Notes under the pieces: model-generated
Seen by the model: only the letters and a program-made list of their open reading frames with translations
What the model was told of the DNA's origin: nothing
Database searches by the model: none
Shown: piece by piece, positions 9,642 to 22,182 of the stretch
How the letters are laid out: each line of letters opens with the position of its first letter
Numbering within the stretch: the first letter of the stretch is position 1
Assembly (NCBI GenBank): GCA_963790065.1
Contig: CAWBNK010000002.1
Location: 220,609 to 284,608 of the forward strand
From: Palsa-504 sp963790065
GTDB taxonomy: Bacteria; Actinomycetota; Actinomycetes; Streptosporangiales; Streptosporangiaceae
Direction: 5' to 3'
Length of the DNA: 64,000 bases
Program-made: the position numbers and the translations under genes

Positions 9642-10040
9642 TCAGCCGGCGGGGACGGCGGCGGCTTCGACGTTGTCGAAGGTAGCCTCGAGGGTCAGGT
9701 CGTGAGCTGGCTCGATCCGCTCGCGCCAGATCGCCTCGTACTTGCCGGTCGCGTGGCCCTCGACCGTGTGCCGCAGCACGGTCGCGCCCGCCGCGGGCTC
9801 GAGCTCGAACCAGTGCTCCAGCCGCAGGCCGACGGGCTCGAGCACGCGGAACGCGCGGGTCGCACCCGGGCGGTCGAACTCTTCCCAGACCATCATCCCG
9901 GCCTGGTAGGTGCGGTTGCCTCGCGGCCGGGGAGCGGGACCGAACTGCGTGGGCCAGATGCGCCCGAAGTCCGCGATGAGAGCGGCGATCCGCCCGGGCG
10001 GCGCCGCGACCGTCCGCTCGTGCACGTTCCTGACCTTCAT
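9642..10040 (-). CDS. SRPBCC (START/Bet v1-like) family protein
   Basis: Protein of 132 residues with the polyketide-cyclase/START layout: MKVRNVHERTVAAPPGRIAAL at the start, then a WPTQFGP segment, beta strands, and a final helix. The family forms a hydrophobic cavity that binds lipids or aromatic compounds; the ligand is unknown here. The ATG at 10040 is chosen over one 14 codons upstream because AGGG lies just before it and the family motif begins there. It is on the same strand as the hydantoinase gene but separated by 57 bp, so co-transcription is possible but unproven. Confidence 0.75.
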   Translation of the reverse strand: MKVRNVHERTVAAPPGRIAALIADFGRIWPTQFGPAPRPRGNRTYQAGMMVWEEFDRPGATRAFRVLEPVGLRLEHWFELEPAAGATVLRHTVEGHATGKYEAIWRERIEPAHDLTLEATFDNVEAAAVPAG

Positions 10041-10097
10041 GAGAGCCCTTCCATACGCCACCGTATAGAAGAACTCTAGCACCGGGGGTGAGGGCGT

Positions 10098-13736
<3,639 letters not shown>

Positions 13737-13742
13737 CCGGGG

Positions 13743-16196
13743 TTAGCCCTGGTCGGACACCGTCGTGGGGACGAGGTCGCGGTAGGCGGTCTCGAGGTCG
13801 GCGGCGGTCACCGTGGTCAGGTCCTCGGCGGTGGCCTGCTCGCCCAGGCTCACCACCCGGACGTCGCGGCAGGCGCAGGCCCGCTCGAACAGGGACCGGG
13901 CGAACCGGCCGTTGCCCAGCTCGTCGATCCGGCCGGCCTCGCAGGCGTGCCGGAAGATGCTGCCCAGCACCTCGATCGCTCCGGGGTCGAAGGAGTCCCC
14001 GGCCTGTTCGGCCAGCAGCTTGGCGATCCGGACCAGGTCATCGGGCTGGTAGCTGGGGAACGTGACCCGGGTGCTGAACCGCGAGGCCAGGCCCGGGTTG
14101 CTGCGCAGGAACCTGTCCATGTCGTCCGGGTAGCCGGCCAGCACGATGACCAGCCGGTCGCGGTCGTCCTCGGCCCGCTTGAGCAGGGTCTGGACCGCCT
14201 CGGAGCCGAACGCGTCGCCGCCGGAGTACCCGTCGTTGTGCAGCGAGTACGCCTCGTCGATGAACAGCACGCCGCCCATGGCCGAGTCGATCAGCTTGCC
14301 CGTCTTGATCGCGGTCGAGCCGAGATGCTCGCCCACCAGGTCGGCCCGGTGGGCCTCCACCACCTCGGGCCTGACCAGCAGCCCGAGCGCGGCGAAGATG
14401 CGCCCCAGGATGCGCGCCACCGTGGTCTTGCCGGTGCCGGGCGGGCCGGTGAACACGAAGTGCCGGGCTGGCGGCTGGCTGGCCAGGCCGTGCGTGTCGC
14501 GCAGCCGGGCCACCCGCAGCTGGGCGGCGATGGCACGGACCTGCTGCTTGACCGGCTCCAGGCCGATCAGCTCGTCGAGCTCGGCGATTGCGCCCTCGAC
14601 CGTGGGGGTGTCCTCGTAGCCGCGCAGCCTGCTGGTGAGCTCGGTGAAGGCCTGCTGCAGGTCTTTGCCGCGGATCGTGATCAGGTCTTCCCTGGCCGGC
14701 TCGACCGGGCCGCTCATCACCCGCACATCGCGGGCCTGGCCCGCCTTCTCCAGCAGGCTGCGGACGAACCGGCCGTTGCCGAGGTCGTCGGCCATCCGGC
14801 GGCGGCCGACCTCCTCCAGCGTGCGCCACAGCACCGGCCGGGCGTCCGGGTCGAGCATCTCGCCCCGGCGGTCCAGCGCCGCCTCGGACAGGGACAGCAT
14901 CTCCGTCGGGGTATAGCTGGGGAACTTCAGCCGGGTAGCGAAGCGGGAGGCCAGGCCGGGGTTGGAGGCCAGGAACGTCTCCATCTGCTTCTCGTAGCCG
15001 GCCAGGATGATGATCAGGTCCTCGCGGTTGTCCTCGGCCCGCTTGAGCAGGGTCTGGACGGCCTCCACGCCGAACCGGTCGCTCTGTCCGTCACCCTCAT
15101 TGACCAGGCTGTAGGCCTCATCGATGAACAGCACCCCGCCCAGGGCGCTGTCGACGAGCTCGTTGGTCTTGATCGCGGTCGCGCCCAGGTACTCGCCGAC
15201 CAGGTCGGCCCGGTGCGCCTCGACCACCTCGGGCATCTCCAGCAGGCCGAACGCGTAGAAGATCTTGGCCAGCACCCGGGCCACGGTGGTCTTGCCGGTG
15301 CCGGGCGGGCCCAGGAAGACGAAATGCCGCATCGGCTTGTCGGTGGTAACGCCGGCCACGGCCCGCCGCCGGGCGGCCTCGATGGAGGCGGCGATCGAGC
15401 GGACCTGCTCCTTGACCGGGGTCAGCCCGATCATCGCGTCCAGTTCGGCCATGGCGTCCTCGACCGAGATCTGCGGACGCGGCCGCGGCGCGGTGGCCTG
15501 GTGGTCGCGGCCGGCGTGCTCGGCGTAGGGCAGCGCGGCGGACTGGGCCCCGTGGGCCCGTACGCCGCCGTGGCCGGGGGCGCCGCCGAACCGTCCGCCC
15601 GGGTGCGCCTGGTTAGGCGGGGTGGGCGCGCCCGCGGGGCCGGCCAGCGGGCCGAGCCTCCGGGTCTGGCCGGCTCCGTCCGGGCCGTACATCCGCACGT
15701 CCTGCACGTCCTTGGCCAGCCGCCAGCCGAGGATGGCCAGCGCGACCAGGATGGCGGCGATGACGCCGATCAGCGGCTGATGCGGCCAGTACCTGAGCAG
15801 CACGAAACCGGTCGGCAGCGACCAGAGCATGGCCCAGGCCGTGGTGCGGCACGGAACATGGGAGCGGGATAGCCGGCCGGTGCCGGCCGCCCAGGCCACG
15901 GCGAACGGCAGGATGGCCAGCGGGATGGTCCACACCCGGAACACATGGAAGGCCACCCAGACCGGGAAGACCCAGGTAGCGGTGGCGTAAGCGGCGGCCC
16001 GGCCGGGCCGCCGCTGGACCACGGCGACGGCGGAGGTCAGCAGGGTGAACGGCAGGATGAACGGCCACAGGCAGACGGCGGCGGCCGCCATGACGATCTT
16101 GATCAGCAGGGGCGCCTTGGCGAACCAGCGCATGATCCGGGCGGGCCAGGTGGGCTTGTCTCGCGCGGCGGGCTGGGCCCTGTCGTTTGGCAGCAT
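13743..16196 (-). CDS. Membrane-anchored protein with two CbxX/CfqX-type AAA+ ATPase domains
   Basis: Protein of 817 residues. The first ~180 residues hold several hydrophobic segments (LLIKIVMAAAAVCLWPFIL and others), so it is membrane-bound. Two tandem AAA+ modules follow, each with Walker A GPPGTGKTTVAR, Walker B GGVLFIDEAYSL and a conserved LDxxIGLxPVKxQVR lead-in. This resembles the SpoVK/CbxX/EccA ATPase group, some of which drive type VII secretion, but no ESX gene is nearby. The gene ends six bases from the hydantoinase start, suggesting co-transcription. Confidence 0.85.
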   Translation of the reverse strand: MLPNDRAQPAARDKPTWPARIMRWFAKAPLLIKIVMAAAAVCLWPFILPFTLLTSAVAVVQRRPGRAAAYATATWVFPVWVAFHVFRVWTIPLAILPFAVAWAAGTGRLSRSHVPCRTTAWAMLWSLPTGFVLLRYWPHQPLIGVIAAILVALAILGWRLAKDVQDVRMYGPDGAGQTRRLGPLAGPAGAPTPPNQAHPGGRFGGAPGHGGVRAHGAQSAALPYAEHAGRDHQATAPRPRPQISVEDAMAELDAMIGLTPVKEQVRSIAASIEAARRRAVAGVTTDKPMRHFVFLGPPGTGKTTVARVLAKIFYAFGLLEMPEVVEAHRADLVGEYLGATAIKTNELVDSALGGVLFIDEAYSLVNEGDGQSDRFGVEAVQTLLKRAEDNREDLIIILAGYEKQMETFLASNPGLASRFATRLKFPSYTPTEMLSLSEAALDRRGEMLDPDARPVLWRTLEEVGRRRMADDLGNGRFVRSLLEKAGQARDVRVMSGPVEPAREDLITIRGKDLQQAFTELTSRLRGYEDTPTVEGAIAELDELIGLEPVKQQVRAIAAQLRVARLRDTHGLASQPPARHFVFTGPPGTGKTTVARILGRIFAALGLLVRPEVVEAHRADLVGEHLGSTAIKTGKLIDSAMGGVLFIDEAYSLHNDGYSGGDAFGSEAVQTLLKRAEDDRDRLVIVLAGYPDDMDRFLRSNPGLASRFSTRVTFPSYQPDDLVRIAKLLAEQAGDSFDPGAIEVLGSIFRHACEAGRIDELGNGRFARSLFERACACRDVRVVSLGEQATAEDLTTVTAADLETAYRDLVPTTVSDQG

Positions 16197-16493
16197 CTCG
16201 CTTCCTTGCCCCTAGTCCTGCCTCGCAGCCAGGCCGTGCAGCCTCGCCGGCGGCCCGGCGACAGGTCGCCTGGCACGCAGCACCCGCACCCGGTTGCCGG
16301 ACAGTCGTATGTCCTTGTATAGCGCATCACCCCCGATCGTGACAGCACGCACGTCGATACTGTCGGTGAAAATAGTCACGGGTCGTCCGGAACCGGACCT
16401 CGTGGGGAACGATAGTTATCGTTACGAACACGGCATATCCGGCGTCACGCTTGGCGCCGTGCTTGCGTCGCGCTGACCAGCAGAGGGGGGTTC

Positions 16494-17735
16494 ATGCACA
16501 GGATCGAAGCCGACCTGCTCATCCCGGGGAAGGGCGATCCGGTCCGGGACGGCGTGGTCATCCTGGACGGGCCGCGGATCGGCTACGCCGGACCGGCCGC
16601 CTCGGCGCCGCCCGCGGTGCCCGGCGTGCCGGTGTCGCGGGCGGCAACGGTGATGCCGGGACTGTGGGACTGCCACGGGCATTTCCTCGGGACCAGGACC
16701 TTTGACCTGGGGCGGCTGGTACTCGAACCGCTGGCGCTGCGGGGGGCGCGGTCGGCGCGGGACCTGCGGGCCGCGCTGGACGCGGGCGTCACGTCGGTGC
16801 GCGAGGTGGGCGGGCTCGGCGTGGAACTGGCCCGGGCCGTCGCCGAGGGGGTGCTCGACGGGCCGTCGATCTACGCCGCGGGCGCGATCTTGTCCACCAC
16901 CGGCGGGCACGGTGACCTGCATGCGTACCCGCTGGAATGGATGGTTTCCTGGGCCGGTCACGCCGGCACGATGCGGCTGGCCGACGGGCCGGACGACTGC
17001 GCCCGGGCGGTCCGGGAACAGCTGCGGCGCAACGCCAAGGTGATCAAGGTGTGCGCCTCGGGCGGGGTCCTGTCCGAGGTCGACGACCCGATCCACCAGC
17101 AGTTCACGCTGGCCGAGCTGCGGGCCATCGTCGAGGTGGCGGGGCTGGCCGACCGGGTCGTGGCCGCGCACTGCCACGGCAAGCCCGGCATCATGGCCGC
17201 GCTGCAGGCCGGCGTGCGCACCATCGAGCACGGCACCTACCTGGACGACGAATGCTGTGACGCGATGCGCGAGACCGGCGCGATCCTGGTCCCGACCCGG
17301 ACGATCGTCGAGGACATCCTGGCCAACAAGGACGACGTGCCGGACTACGCGCTGGTCAAGCTCGAGACGATCGCCGACATCCACGCGCAGGCCGTGACCC
17401 GCGCCCACGAGCGCGGTGTCACCATCGCCATGGGCACGGACATCGGCCTGACCGGCCCGGACCTGCCGAACTCCTGGGGCCAGAACGGGTCGGAGCCCAG
17501 GTACCTGGTCAAGCTGGGCCTGACCCCGCTGGAGGCGATCGAGGCCAGCACGGCCACCGGCCCGCTCACGCTGGGCCCGCAGGCCCCACTCAGCGGCCAG
17601 CTGGCCGATGGCTACGACGCCGACGTGATCACGCTGGACGCCGATCCGCTGGCCGGCATCGGCGTGCTGGCCGACCCGGACCACGTCACCGGGGTGTGGA
17701 CCAGGGGCCGGGCGGTCAAGGGCGCGGCGGCGTAG
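16494..17735 (+). CDS. Metal-dependent amidohydrolase (imidazolonepropionase-like)
   Basis: Cytosolic hydrolase of 413 residues. The N-terminal beta-sandwich (LLIPGKGDPVRDGVVILDGP) is followed by the metal site MPGLWDCHGHF. Further ligands are in HCHGKPGIM and EHGTYLDDE, and the catalytic Asp is in GTDIG. The final strand (YDADVITLDADPL) is typical of the superfamily. The subgroup includes dipeptidases and carboxypeptidases, so substrate is open. ATG at 16494 with GAGGGGGG a few bases upstream. The 297-bp gap to the divergent AAA gene holds no other gene. Confidence 0.88.
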   Translation: MHRIEADLLIPGKGDPVRDGVVILDGPRIGYAGPAASAPPAVPGVPVSRAATVMPGLWDCHGHFLGTRTFDLGRLVLEPLALRGARSARDLRAALDAGVTSVREVGGLGVELARAVAEGVLDGPSIYAAGAILSTTGGHGDLHAYPLEWMVSWAGHAGTMRLADGPDDCARAVREQLRRNAKVIKVCASGGVLSEVDDPIHQQFTLAELRAIVEVAGLADRVVAAHCHGKPGIMAALQAGVRTIEHGTYLDDECCDAMRETGAILVPTRTIVEDILANKDDVPDYALVKLETIADIHAQAVTRAHERGVTIAMGTDIGLTGPDLPNSWGQNGSEPRYLVKLGLTPLEAIEASTATGPLTLGPQAPLSGQLADGYDADVITLDADPLAGIGVLADPDHVTGVWTRGRAVKGAAA

Positions 17736-17809
17736 CCCTGTCCAGATAGCTCGCCATCCGGTTGAGCAAGCCGACGGCGCAGGACGAGAACGGCGTGCCC
17801 GCGCCGGCC

Positions 17810-18298
17810 TCAGACGCGCAGGGTGAGGTCCAGCTCGTCGTGCAGCGGGATGCCGTAGTCGCCCACCCGCGGGATCTCCGGCTTCTGCTGCCGGGCCCGG
17901 TCGACCGCGCCGGGCCTCAGCTCGGCCAGCCGGAAGCCGCGGCGCTGGTAGAACCGGAGCGCGTCCACGTTGTCGTTGGTAGTGGTCAAGCGGATCTCGC
18001 GGCAGCCGAACCGCCGGGCCTTGCCCACCGCGGCCTCGATGAGCTGGGTCCCGATCCCGGCGCGCCGGTCGATGGCGTTGAGCGTGACGATCTCGAGCGT
18101 GCCCTCCAGCACCTGGTAGGTGAGCAACCCGGTGATCCGGCTGGCCCGCTCGGCGATGAAGGCGGGCAGTTCGGCGGGCCGGAAAGTGGTGCCGTGCACC
18201 GCGACGATCTCCGAGCCCCACAGCTCGGCCACGAGCCAGGCGAGCATGGGGCGGTCGGCGTCGCTTACCGGCCTGATCCTGGTCTCCGGCTCGTTCAC
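17810..18298 (-). CDS. GNAT family N-acetyltransferase
   Basis: Protein of 162 residues that would transfer acetyl from acetyl-CoA to an amine. Acetyl-CoA-binding motif A is visible as RRAGIGTQLIEAAVGKARRFG, and motif B as TTNDNVDALRFYQRRGFR. The acceptor is not predictable. It diverges from the DoxX gene across 77 bp. Confidence 0.85.
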   Translation of the reverse strand: MNEPETRIRPVSDADRPMLAWLVAELWGSEIVAVHGTTFRPAELPAFIAERASRITGLLTYQVLEGTLEIVTLNAIDRRAGIGTQLIEAAVGKARRFGCREIRLTTTNDNVDALRFYQRRGFRLAELRPGAVDRARQQKPEIPRVGDYGIPLHDELDLTLRV

Positions 18299-18375
18299 CC
18301 CGCCATTATGGCCTCCGCTCGCGGTCGGTGAGGGCGCGTGAGGTTAGAGGGTGGGTCTAGGGGCAGAGGCGGTGA

Positions 18376-18915
18376 ATGACAGTGCTTCGAGCATTCGCCC
18401 GGCCCATGCTGGCGTCCATCTTCATCGTCGAGGGCTTCGACACCCTGCGGCACCCGGAACGGGTCGCGCCGACGGCCGAGCCGGTGGTGCGGCAGCTGGC
18501 CGACCGGCTCCCCGCCCTGCCTATTCCGGCCAAGCCCGAGCAGGCGGTCCGCGTCAACGGCGCCATTCAGCTGGCGGCCGGCACGCTGCTGGCCCTGGGC
18601 CGCTTTCCGCGGCTGTCCGCGGTGGCGATCGCCGCGACCCTGGTGCCGACCACCCTGGCCGGGCACCGGTTCTGGGAGGCCGACGAGGATGGCACCCGGG
18701 CGCAGCAGCGGATCCACTTCCTGAAGAACCTGACCATGTTCGGCGGCCTGCTGATCGCCGCGGCGGACACCGCCGGGAACCCGTCGCTGGCCTGGCGGAC
18801 CAGGCACACGGCCCGTTCGGCGCGGAACCAGGCGTCGCTGGTGACCAAGACCGCGAAGGTGTCCGGTAAGGCCGGGGCCAAGGCCGGCAAGCTTCGCGCC
18901 CGGGTCTCGGGGTAG
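18376..18915 (+). CDS. DoxX family membrane protein
   Basis: Protein of 179 residues with about four hydrophobic helices. The DoxX pattern is at the start (RPMLASIFIVEGFDTLRHPE) and in the middle (RVNGAIQLAAGTLLALGRFPRL, shortened view). The C-terminal 35 residues are a basic tail (KTAKVSGKAGAKAGKLR). DoxX proteins sit in the cytoplasmic membrane and are tied to thiol redox balance and quinol chemistry in other species; the role here is unknown. Confidence 0.85.
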   Translation: MTVLRAFARPMLASIFIVEGFDTLRHPERVAPTAEPVVRQLADRLPALPIPAKPEQAVRVNGAIQLAAGTLLALGRFPRLSAVAIAATLVPTTLAGHRFWEADEDGTRAQQRIHFLKNLTMFGGLLIAAADTAGNPSLAWRTRHTARSARNQASLVTKTAKVSGKAGAKAGKLRARVSG

Positions 18916-18947
18916 CGGCGGGGTTCAGCGCAGCAGCAGGGTCTTGG

Positions 18948-19179
18948 CCAGCGGCTGGTGTAAAGGGCAGGGCTGACCGCCTGCCGGACATGGCGGGGTT
19001 GATCCCCGAACCCCGGGGCCGTCACAGCCGATACGTCGCGTCGATCACCAGGCGCCGCGCCGCGCCGGCCACGCTGTGGTGAGACCTATCCAAGACCGCT
19101 CTTTGCAGCAGAGTGTGACTCTCATTGACTGCTGCCGCGCGGCTTGTGCGACCAGCGGCTGGTGTAAAGGGCAGGGCTG
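18948..19179. repeat. 28-bp direct repeats flanking a 176-bp insert at the tetR 3' end
   Basis: Identical 28-bp blocks lie at 18948-18975 and 19152-19179. The right copy is inside the TetR coding region. If TetR read directly into the left copy, it would end a few codons later as LAKTLLLR-stop. Instead it runs on into 107 bp of the intervening DNA, which gives it an Arg/Trp-rich tail. This looks like a duplication or insertion that altered the C-terminus. Confidence 0.8.
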
Positions 19180-19791
19180 GGCGGGTGGCCGGGGAGGGGC
19201 GGGACCTGGCCGGGCTTGCAGGCCGGCCAGGGCGATGGCGAGCAGGCGGTCGCGGACGTTGCGTTCCTCGTCGGGGTCGACCGGATCCGGGGCGCGCCGG
19301 CTGAACTGCTCGATCAGCCAGGTGATGTCCATGGCGGTGACGTCGGCGCGCAGGCTCCCGGTTTCGTGGGCGCGGGCCACGATCTCCGCCGCGCGCGCCA
19401 TGCTCAGCCGGGCGGTCTCGCGCATCTCGGCGGTGGTCTCGATCTGCCCGGCCAGCGAGGCCAGGGCCCCGCTGCGCAGGCCGACGCAGGCCCGGATGTA
19501 GCCGGCCAGGCCGGTCCACGGGTCGGCGGCGGCCAGGGCCTCGTCCGCGGCGGCCAGGGCCTGCTGCATGGCCAGCACGCACAGCCGCTGCAGCAGCTCG
19601 GTCTTGCTGCCGTACCTGCGGTACAAGGTGCCCATGCCGACCCCGGCCCGCTCGGCGACCGCCGAGACCGGCGCGGCCGCGCCCTGGGCGGTGAAGACGT
19701 CCCGGGCCGCCTCCAGCACGACCAGGTCGTTGCGCCGGGCCTCGGCCTGCCGCCCGTGGCTGGACTGCGGGCTCCGGGCGCGGTACGTCAC
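19045..19791 (-). CDS. TetR family transcriptional regulator
   Basis: DNA-binding repressor of 248 residues. The helix-turn-helix is at about residues 20-65 (ARDVFTAQGAAAPVSAVAER, then GVGMGTLYRRYGSK). The C-terminal ligand domain follows. The last ~35 residues are unusual for the family and come from a 28-bp duplication plus inserted DNA. It is divergent from a quinone reductase-like gene across 81 bp containing a good operator, so it probably controls that gene and itself. Confidence 0.88.
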   Translation of the reverse strand: MTYRARSPQSSHGRQAEARRNDLVVLEAARDVFTAQGAAAPVSAVAERAGVGMGTLYRRYGSKTELLQRLCVLAMQQALAAADEALAAADPWTGLAGYIRACVGLRSGALASLAGQIETTAEMRETARLSMARAAEIVARAHETGSLRADVTAMDITWLIEQFSRRAPDPVDPDEERNVRDRLLAIALAGLQARPGPAPPRPPAQPCPLHQPLVAQAARQQSMRVTLCCKERSWIGLTTAWPARRGAW

Positions 19792-19810
19792 CGGACCAGC
19801 CTAGCTTTAT

Positions 19811-19859
19811 CCGGAGCGAAACAGTCCGATAAGATCGGAGTCGGACAGGATCGCTCCGG
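19811..19859. promoter_or_regulatory. Nested palindromic operator between tetR and the dehydrogenase gene
   Basis: Outer arms CCGGAGCGA (19811-19819) and TCGCTCCGG (19851-19859) enclose an inner palindrome CCGATAAGATCGG (19826-19838). The symmetry and position between divergent starts fit a TetR dimer-pair site that would block both promoters. Confidence 0.7.
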
Positions 19860-19872
19860 TAAGGGAGGCGTC

Positions 19873-20808
19873 GTGCGGGCGGTGGTCATGCGGGAGTTCG
19901 GGCCCCCTGGGGTACTCGAGCCGGCCGAGGTGGCGGAGGCCGAGGCGGGGCCGGGGCAGGTGGTCATCGAGGTCGAGCTGGCCAACATCACGTTCGTCGA
20001 GACGCAGGTGCGGGCGGGCAAGGCGCCGCATCCGTCGATGCTCCCGGCGCTGCCGGCCATCCTGGGCAACGGGGTCGGCGGGACTGTGGCCGGGCGGCGG
20101 GTGGTGGCCAGCCTGAACGGCACCGGCGGTTACGCCGAGCGGGTGGCGGTGGACGCCGGGCGGCCGGTGCAGGTCCCGGACGGGCTGACCCTGCGCGACG
20201 CGGTCGCGCTGCTGGCCGACGGCCGGACGGCGCTGGCCCTGGTGCGCCGGGCCGGGCTGCGGGCAGGCGACACCGTGCTGGTCGAGGCGGCGGCGGGCGG
20301 CGTGGGGACGCTGCTGGTCCAGCTGGCCCGCAACGCCGGGGCCCGGGTGGTGGCGCTGGCCGGGCAGGAGCGCAAGCTGGCCATCGCGCGGGAGCTGGGT
20401 GCCGAGGTGGCTGTCGACTACCGCCGGGAGCACTGGGCTGCGCAGGTCAGGAAGGCGGCCGGCCAGGTGGACGTGGTGTTCGACGGCGTGGGCGGGGACA
20501 TCGGCCGGGCCGCGTTCGGGCTGCTCGGCGCGGGCGGGCGGTTCTGCCCGTTCGGCATGGCCAGCGGGAGCTTCACCCCGGTCACGGCGGCCGATGCGGC
20601 GGCGCGCGGGGTCACCATGATGCCGGGCGCAGGCGCCAGCGCCGAGGAGCTGGCCGAGCTGGTGCGGACGGTGCTGGCCGAGGCCGCAGCGGGCCGGATC
20701 CGGCCGGTCATCGGCCAGGAGTTCGAGCTCGCCGCGGCCTCGGCCGCGCATGCCGCGATCGAGAGCCGGGCCACGGTCGGCAAGACGCTGCTGACCGTGG
20801 CCCGGTGA
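19873..20808 (+). CDS. Zinc-binding-type alcohol dehydrogenase / quinone oxidoreductase family protein
   Basis: MDR superfamily protein of 311 residues. A GroES-like N-terminal domain precedes a Rossmann domain with AAAGGVGTLLVQLARNAGAR for NADPH. No catalytic or structural zinc cysteines are seen, so it belongs with zinc-free quinone reductases rather than true alcohol dehydrogenases. GTG at 19873 with AGGGAGG four bases upstream. Likely repressed by the divergent TetR protein. Confidence 0.88.
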   Translation: MRAVVMREFGPPGVLEPAEVAEAEAGPGQVVIEVELANITFVETQVRAGKAPHPSMLPALPAILGNGVGGTVAGRRVVASLNGTGGYAERVAVDAGRPVQVPDGLTLRDAVALLADGRTALALVRRAGLRAGDTVLVEAAAGGVGTLLVQLARNAGARVVALAGQERKLAIARELGAEVAVDYRREHWAAQVRKAAGQVDVVFDGVGGDIGRAAFGLLGAGGRFCPFGMASGSFTPVTAADAAARGVTMMPGAGASAEELAELVRTVLAEAAAGRIRPVIGQEFELAAASAAHAAIESRATVGKTLLTVAR

Positions 20809-20940
20809 GCTTCCGGGACTCTCCGGGGTCAGGCCAGGCGACCGTGGCCCGGTGAACTTCGGGGGCTTCGGGGATCAGGCCAGGGCGGCGACCGTGGCCC
20901 GGTGAGCTTCCGGGACTCTCCGGGGTCAGGCCAGGGCGCC
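20793..20940. repeat. Three ~47-50-bp repeats spanning convergent gene ends
   Basis: Copies begin at 20793, 20840 and 20890 with GACCGTGGCCCGGTGA(G/A)C. Copy one is the last codons of the dehydrogenase gene. Copy three runs into the 3' end of the epoxide hydrolase gene at 20926. The junction of the two genes has been tandemly duplicated. Confidence 0.8.
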
Positions 20941-22119
20941 GAAGAAGGCCCGGATGTCGTCGGTGAGCAGGTCGGGGGCTTCCAGCGCGGCGAAGTGGCC
21001 GCCGCGGCTGAACTCCGTCCAGTGCACGACGTTGTTGAGCTTGGCCGCGAACGGGCGGATGGAGATGTCGGTGGTGAAGACGGCCACTCCGGTCGGCACC
21101 TCGGACCGCACCTTGGGGGCCCACATGGCCGGGTCGTTGAACCGCTCGTAGTAGGTGTGGGCGGCCGAGCCCGCGGTGCCGGTGAACCAGTAGATGCTGA
21201 CGTCGGTGAGGATCCGGTCCCGGTCCACGGCGTCCTCGGGCAGCGCCGCAGACGGGTCGGTCCACTCCTGGAACTTCTCGGTGATCCAGGCCAGCAGCCC
21301 GGCCGGGGAGTCGGTCAGCGCGTGCGCGATGGTCTGCGGCCGGGTGCCCTGGATCTGCATGTACGCCCCCGAGCGCTGCTGCCATTCGCCCATCGCGGCC
21401 AGCCGGCCCTGGTCGGCCTCGGTCAGCGCGGCCATGTCGGCCGGGTCGCCGGTCGGGAAGGTCACCAGGGCGTTGACGTGGACGCCGATGACCCGGTCCG
21501 GAGCGGTGCGGCCCATGAGCGGGCCGATGAAGGCGCCCACGTCCCCGCCCTGGACGCCGTAACGCTGGTAGCCGAGCCGGTCCATCAGCTCGACCAGGGC
21601 GGCGGCGGTGCGGCCGTCCGTCCAGCCGGTCTCGGTCAGCGGACCGGAGAACCCGTACCCGGGCAACGACGGGATCACCAGGTGGAAGGCCTGGGCCGGG
21701 TCGCCGCCGGATGCGGCCGGGTCGGTGAGCGGGCCGATCAGGTTGAGGAATTCCACCACCGAGCCGGGCCAGCCGTGCAGCAGCATGAGCGGCGTGGCGT
21801 CCGGCTGAGCGGAGCGGACGTGCAGGAAGTGCACCTGGGCGCCGTCGATGGTGGTGACGAACTGGGGATAGGCGTTGAGCGCCGCCTCGTGCGCCCGCCA
21901 GTCGTACTCCTTCTCCCAGTAGGCCGCCAGATCCTGCAGGTAGGCGGCCGGGACGCCGCGCTCCCAGCCGGTGCCCGGCAGGTCGGCGGTCCAGCGGGTG
22001 CGGGCCAGCCGCTCGCGGAGGTCGTCGAGGTCGGCCTGCGGGACGCTGATGCGGAACGGCCTGATGCCGTCGTCGGCGGCGGCTGGGTGCTGGGCGGCGG
22101 TGATGTCGTTGTTCGTCAT
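20926..22119 (-). CDS. Epoxide hydrolase (N-terminal EHN domain, alpha/beta hydrolase)
   Basis: Protein of 397 residues that would open epoxides to diols. The EHN domain is at about 20-125 (IRPFRISVPQADLDDLRERL, then WRAHEAALN). The alpha/beta hydrolase core has the oxyanion-hole motif HGWPGS, the nucleophile in GVQGGDVGAFIG, and a C-terminal SRGGHFAALE with the likely catalytic His. Start at ATG 22119 (MTNNDITAAQH). It is divergent from a WYL-type regulator, which probably controls it. Confidence 0.9.
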   Translation of the reverse strand: MTNNDITAAQHPAAADDGIRPFRISVPQADLDDLRERLARTRWTADLPGTGWERGVPAAYLQDLAAYWEKEYDWRAHEAALNAYPQFVTTIDGAQVHFLHVRSAQPDATPLMLLHGWPGSVVEFLNLIGPLTDPAASGGDPAQAFHLVIPSLPGYGFSGPLTETGWTDGRTAAALVELMDRLGYQRYGVQGGDVGAFIGPLMGRTAPDRVIGVHVNALVTFPTGDPADMAALTEADQGRLAAMGEWQQRSGAYMQIQGTRPQTIAHALTDSPAGLLAWITEKFQEWTDPSAALPEDAVDRDRILTDVSIYWFTGTAGSAAHTYYERFNDPAMWAPKVRSEVPTGVAVFTTDISIRPFAAKLNNVVHWTEFSRGGHFAALEAPDLLTDDIRAFFGALA

Positions 22120-22139
22120 GGTGCTAAGGCTAGGAAGCA

Positions 22140-22162
22140 TTGGTGTCAGGTTCTGGCACCAA
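22140..22162. promoter_or_regulatory. Palindromic operator between epoxide hydrolase and WYL regulator genes
   Basis: TTGGTGTCAG-GTT-CTGGCACCAA, one mismatch between 10-bp arms, centred in the 63-bp divergent spacer. Likely binding site of the YafY-type regulator encoded at 22183. Confidence 0.7.
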
Positions 22163-22182
22163 TAGCAGGCAGACTTGATGCC

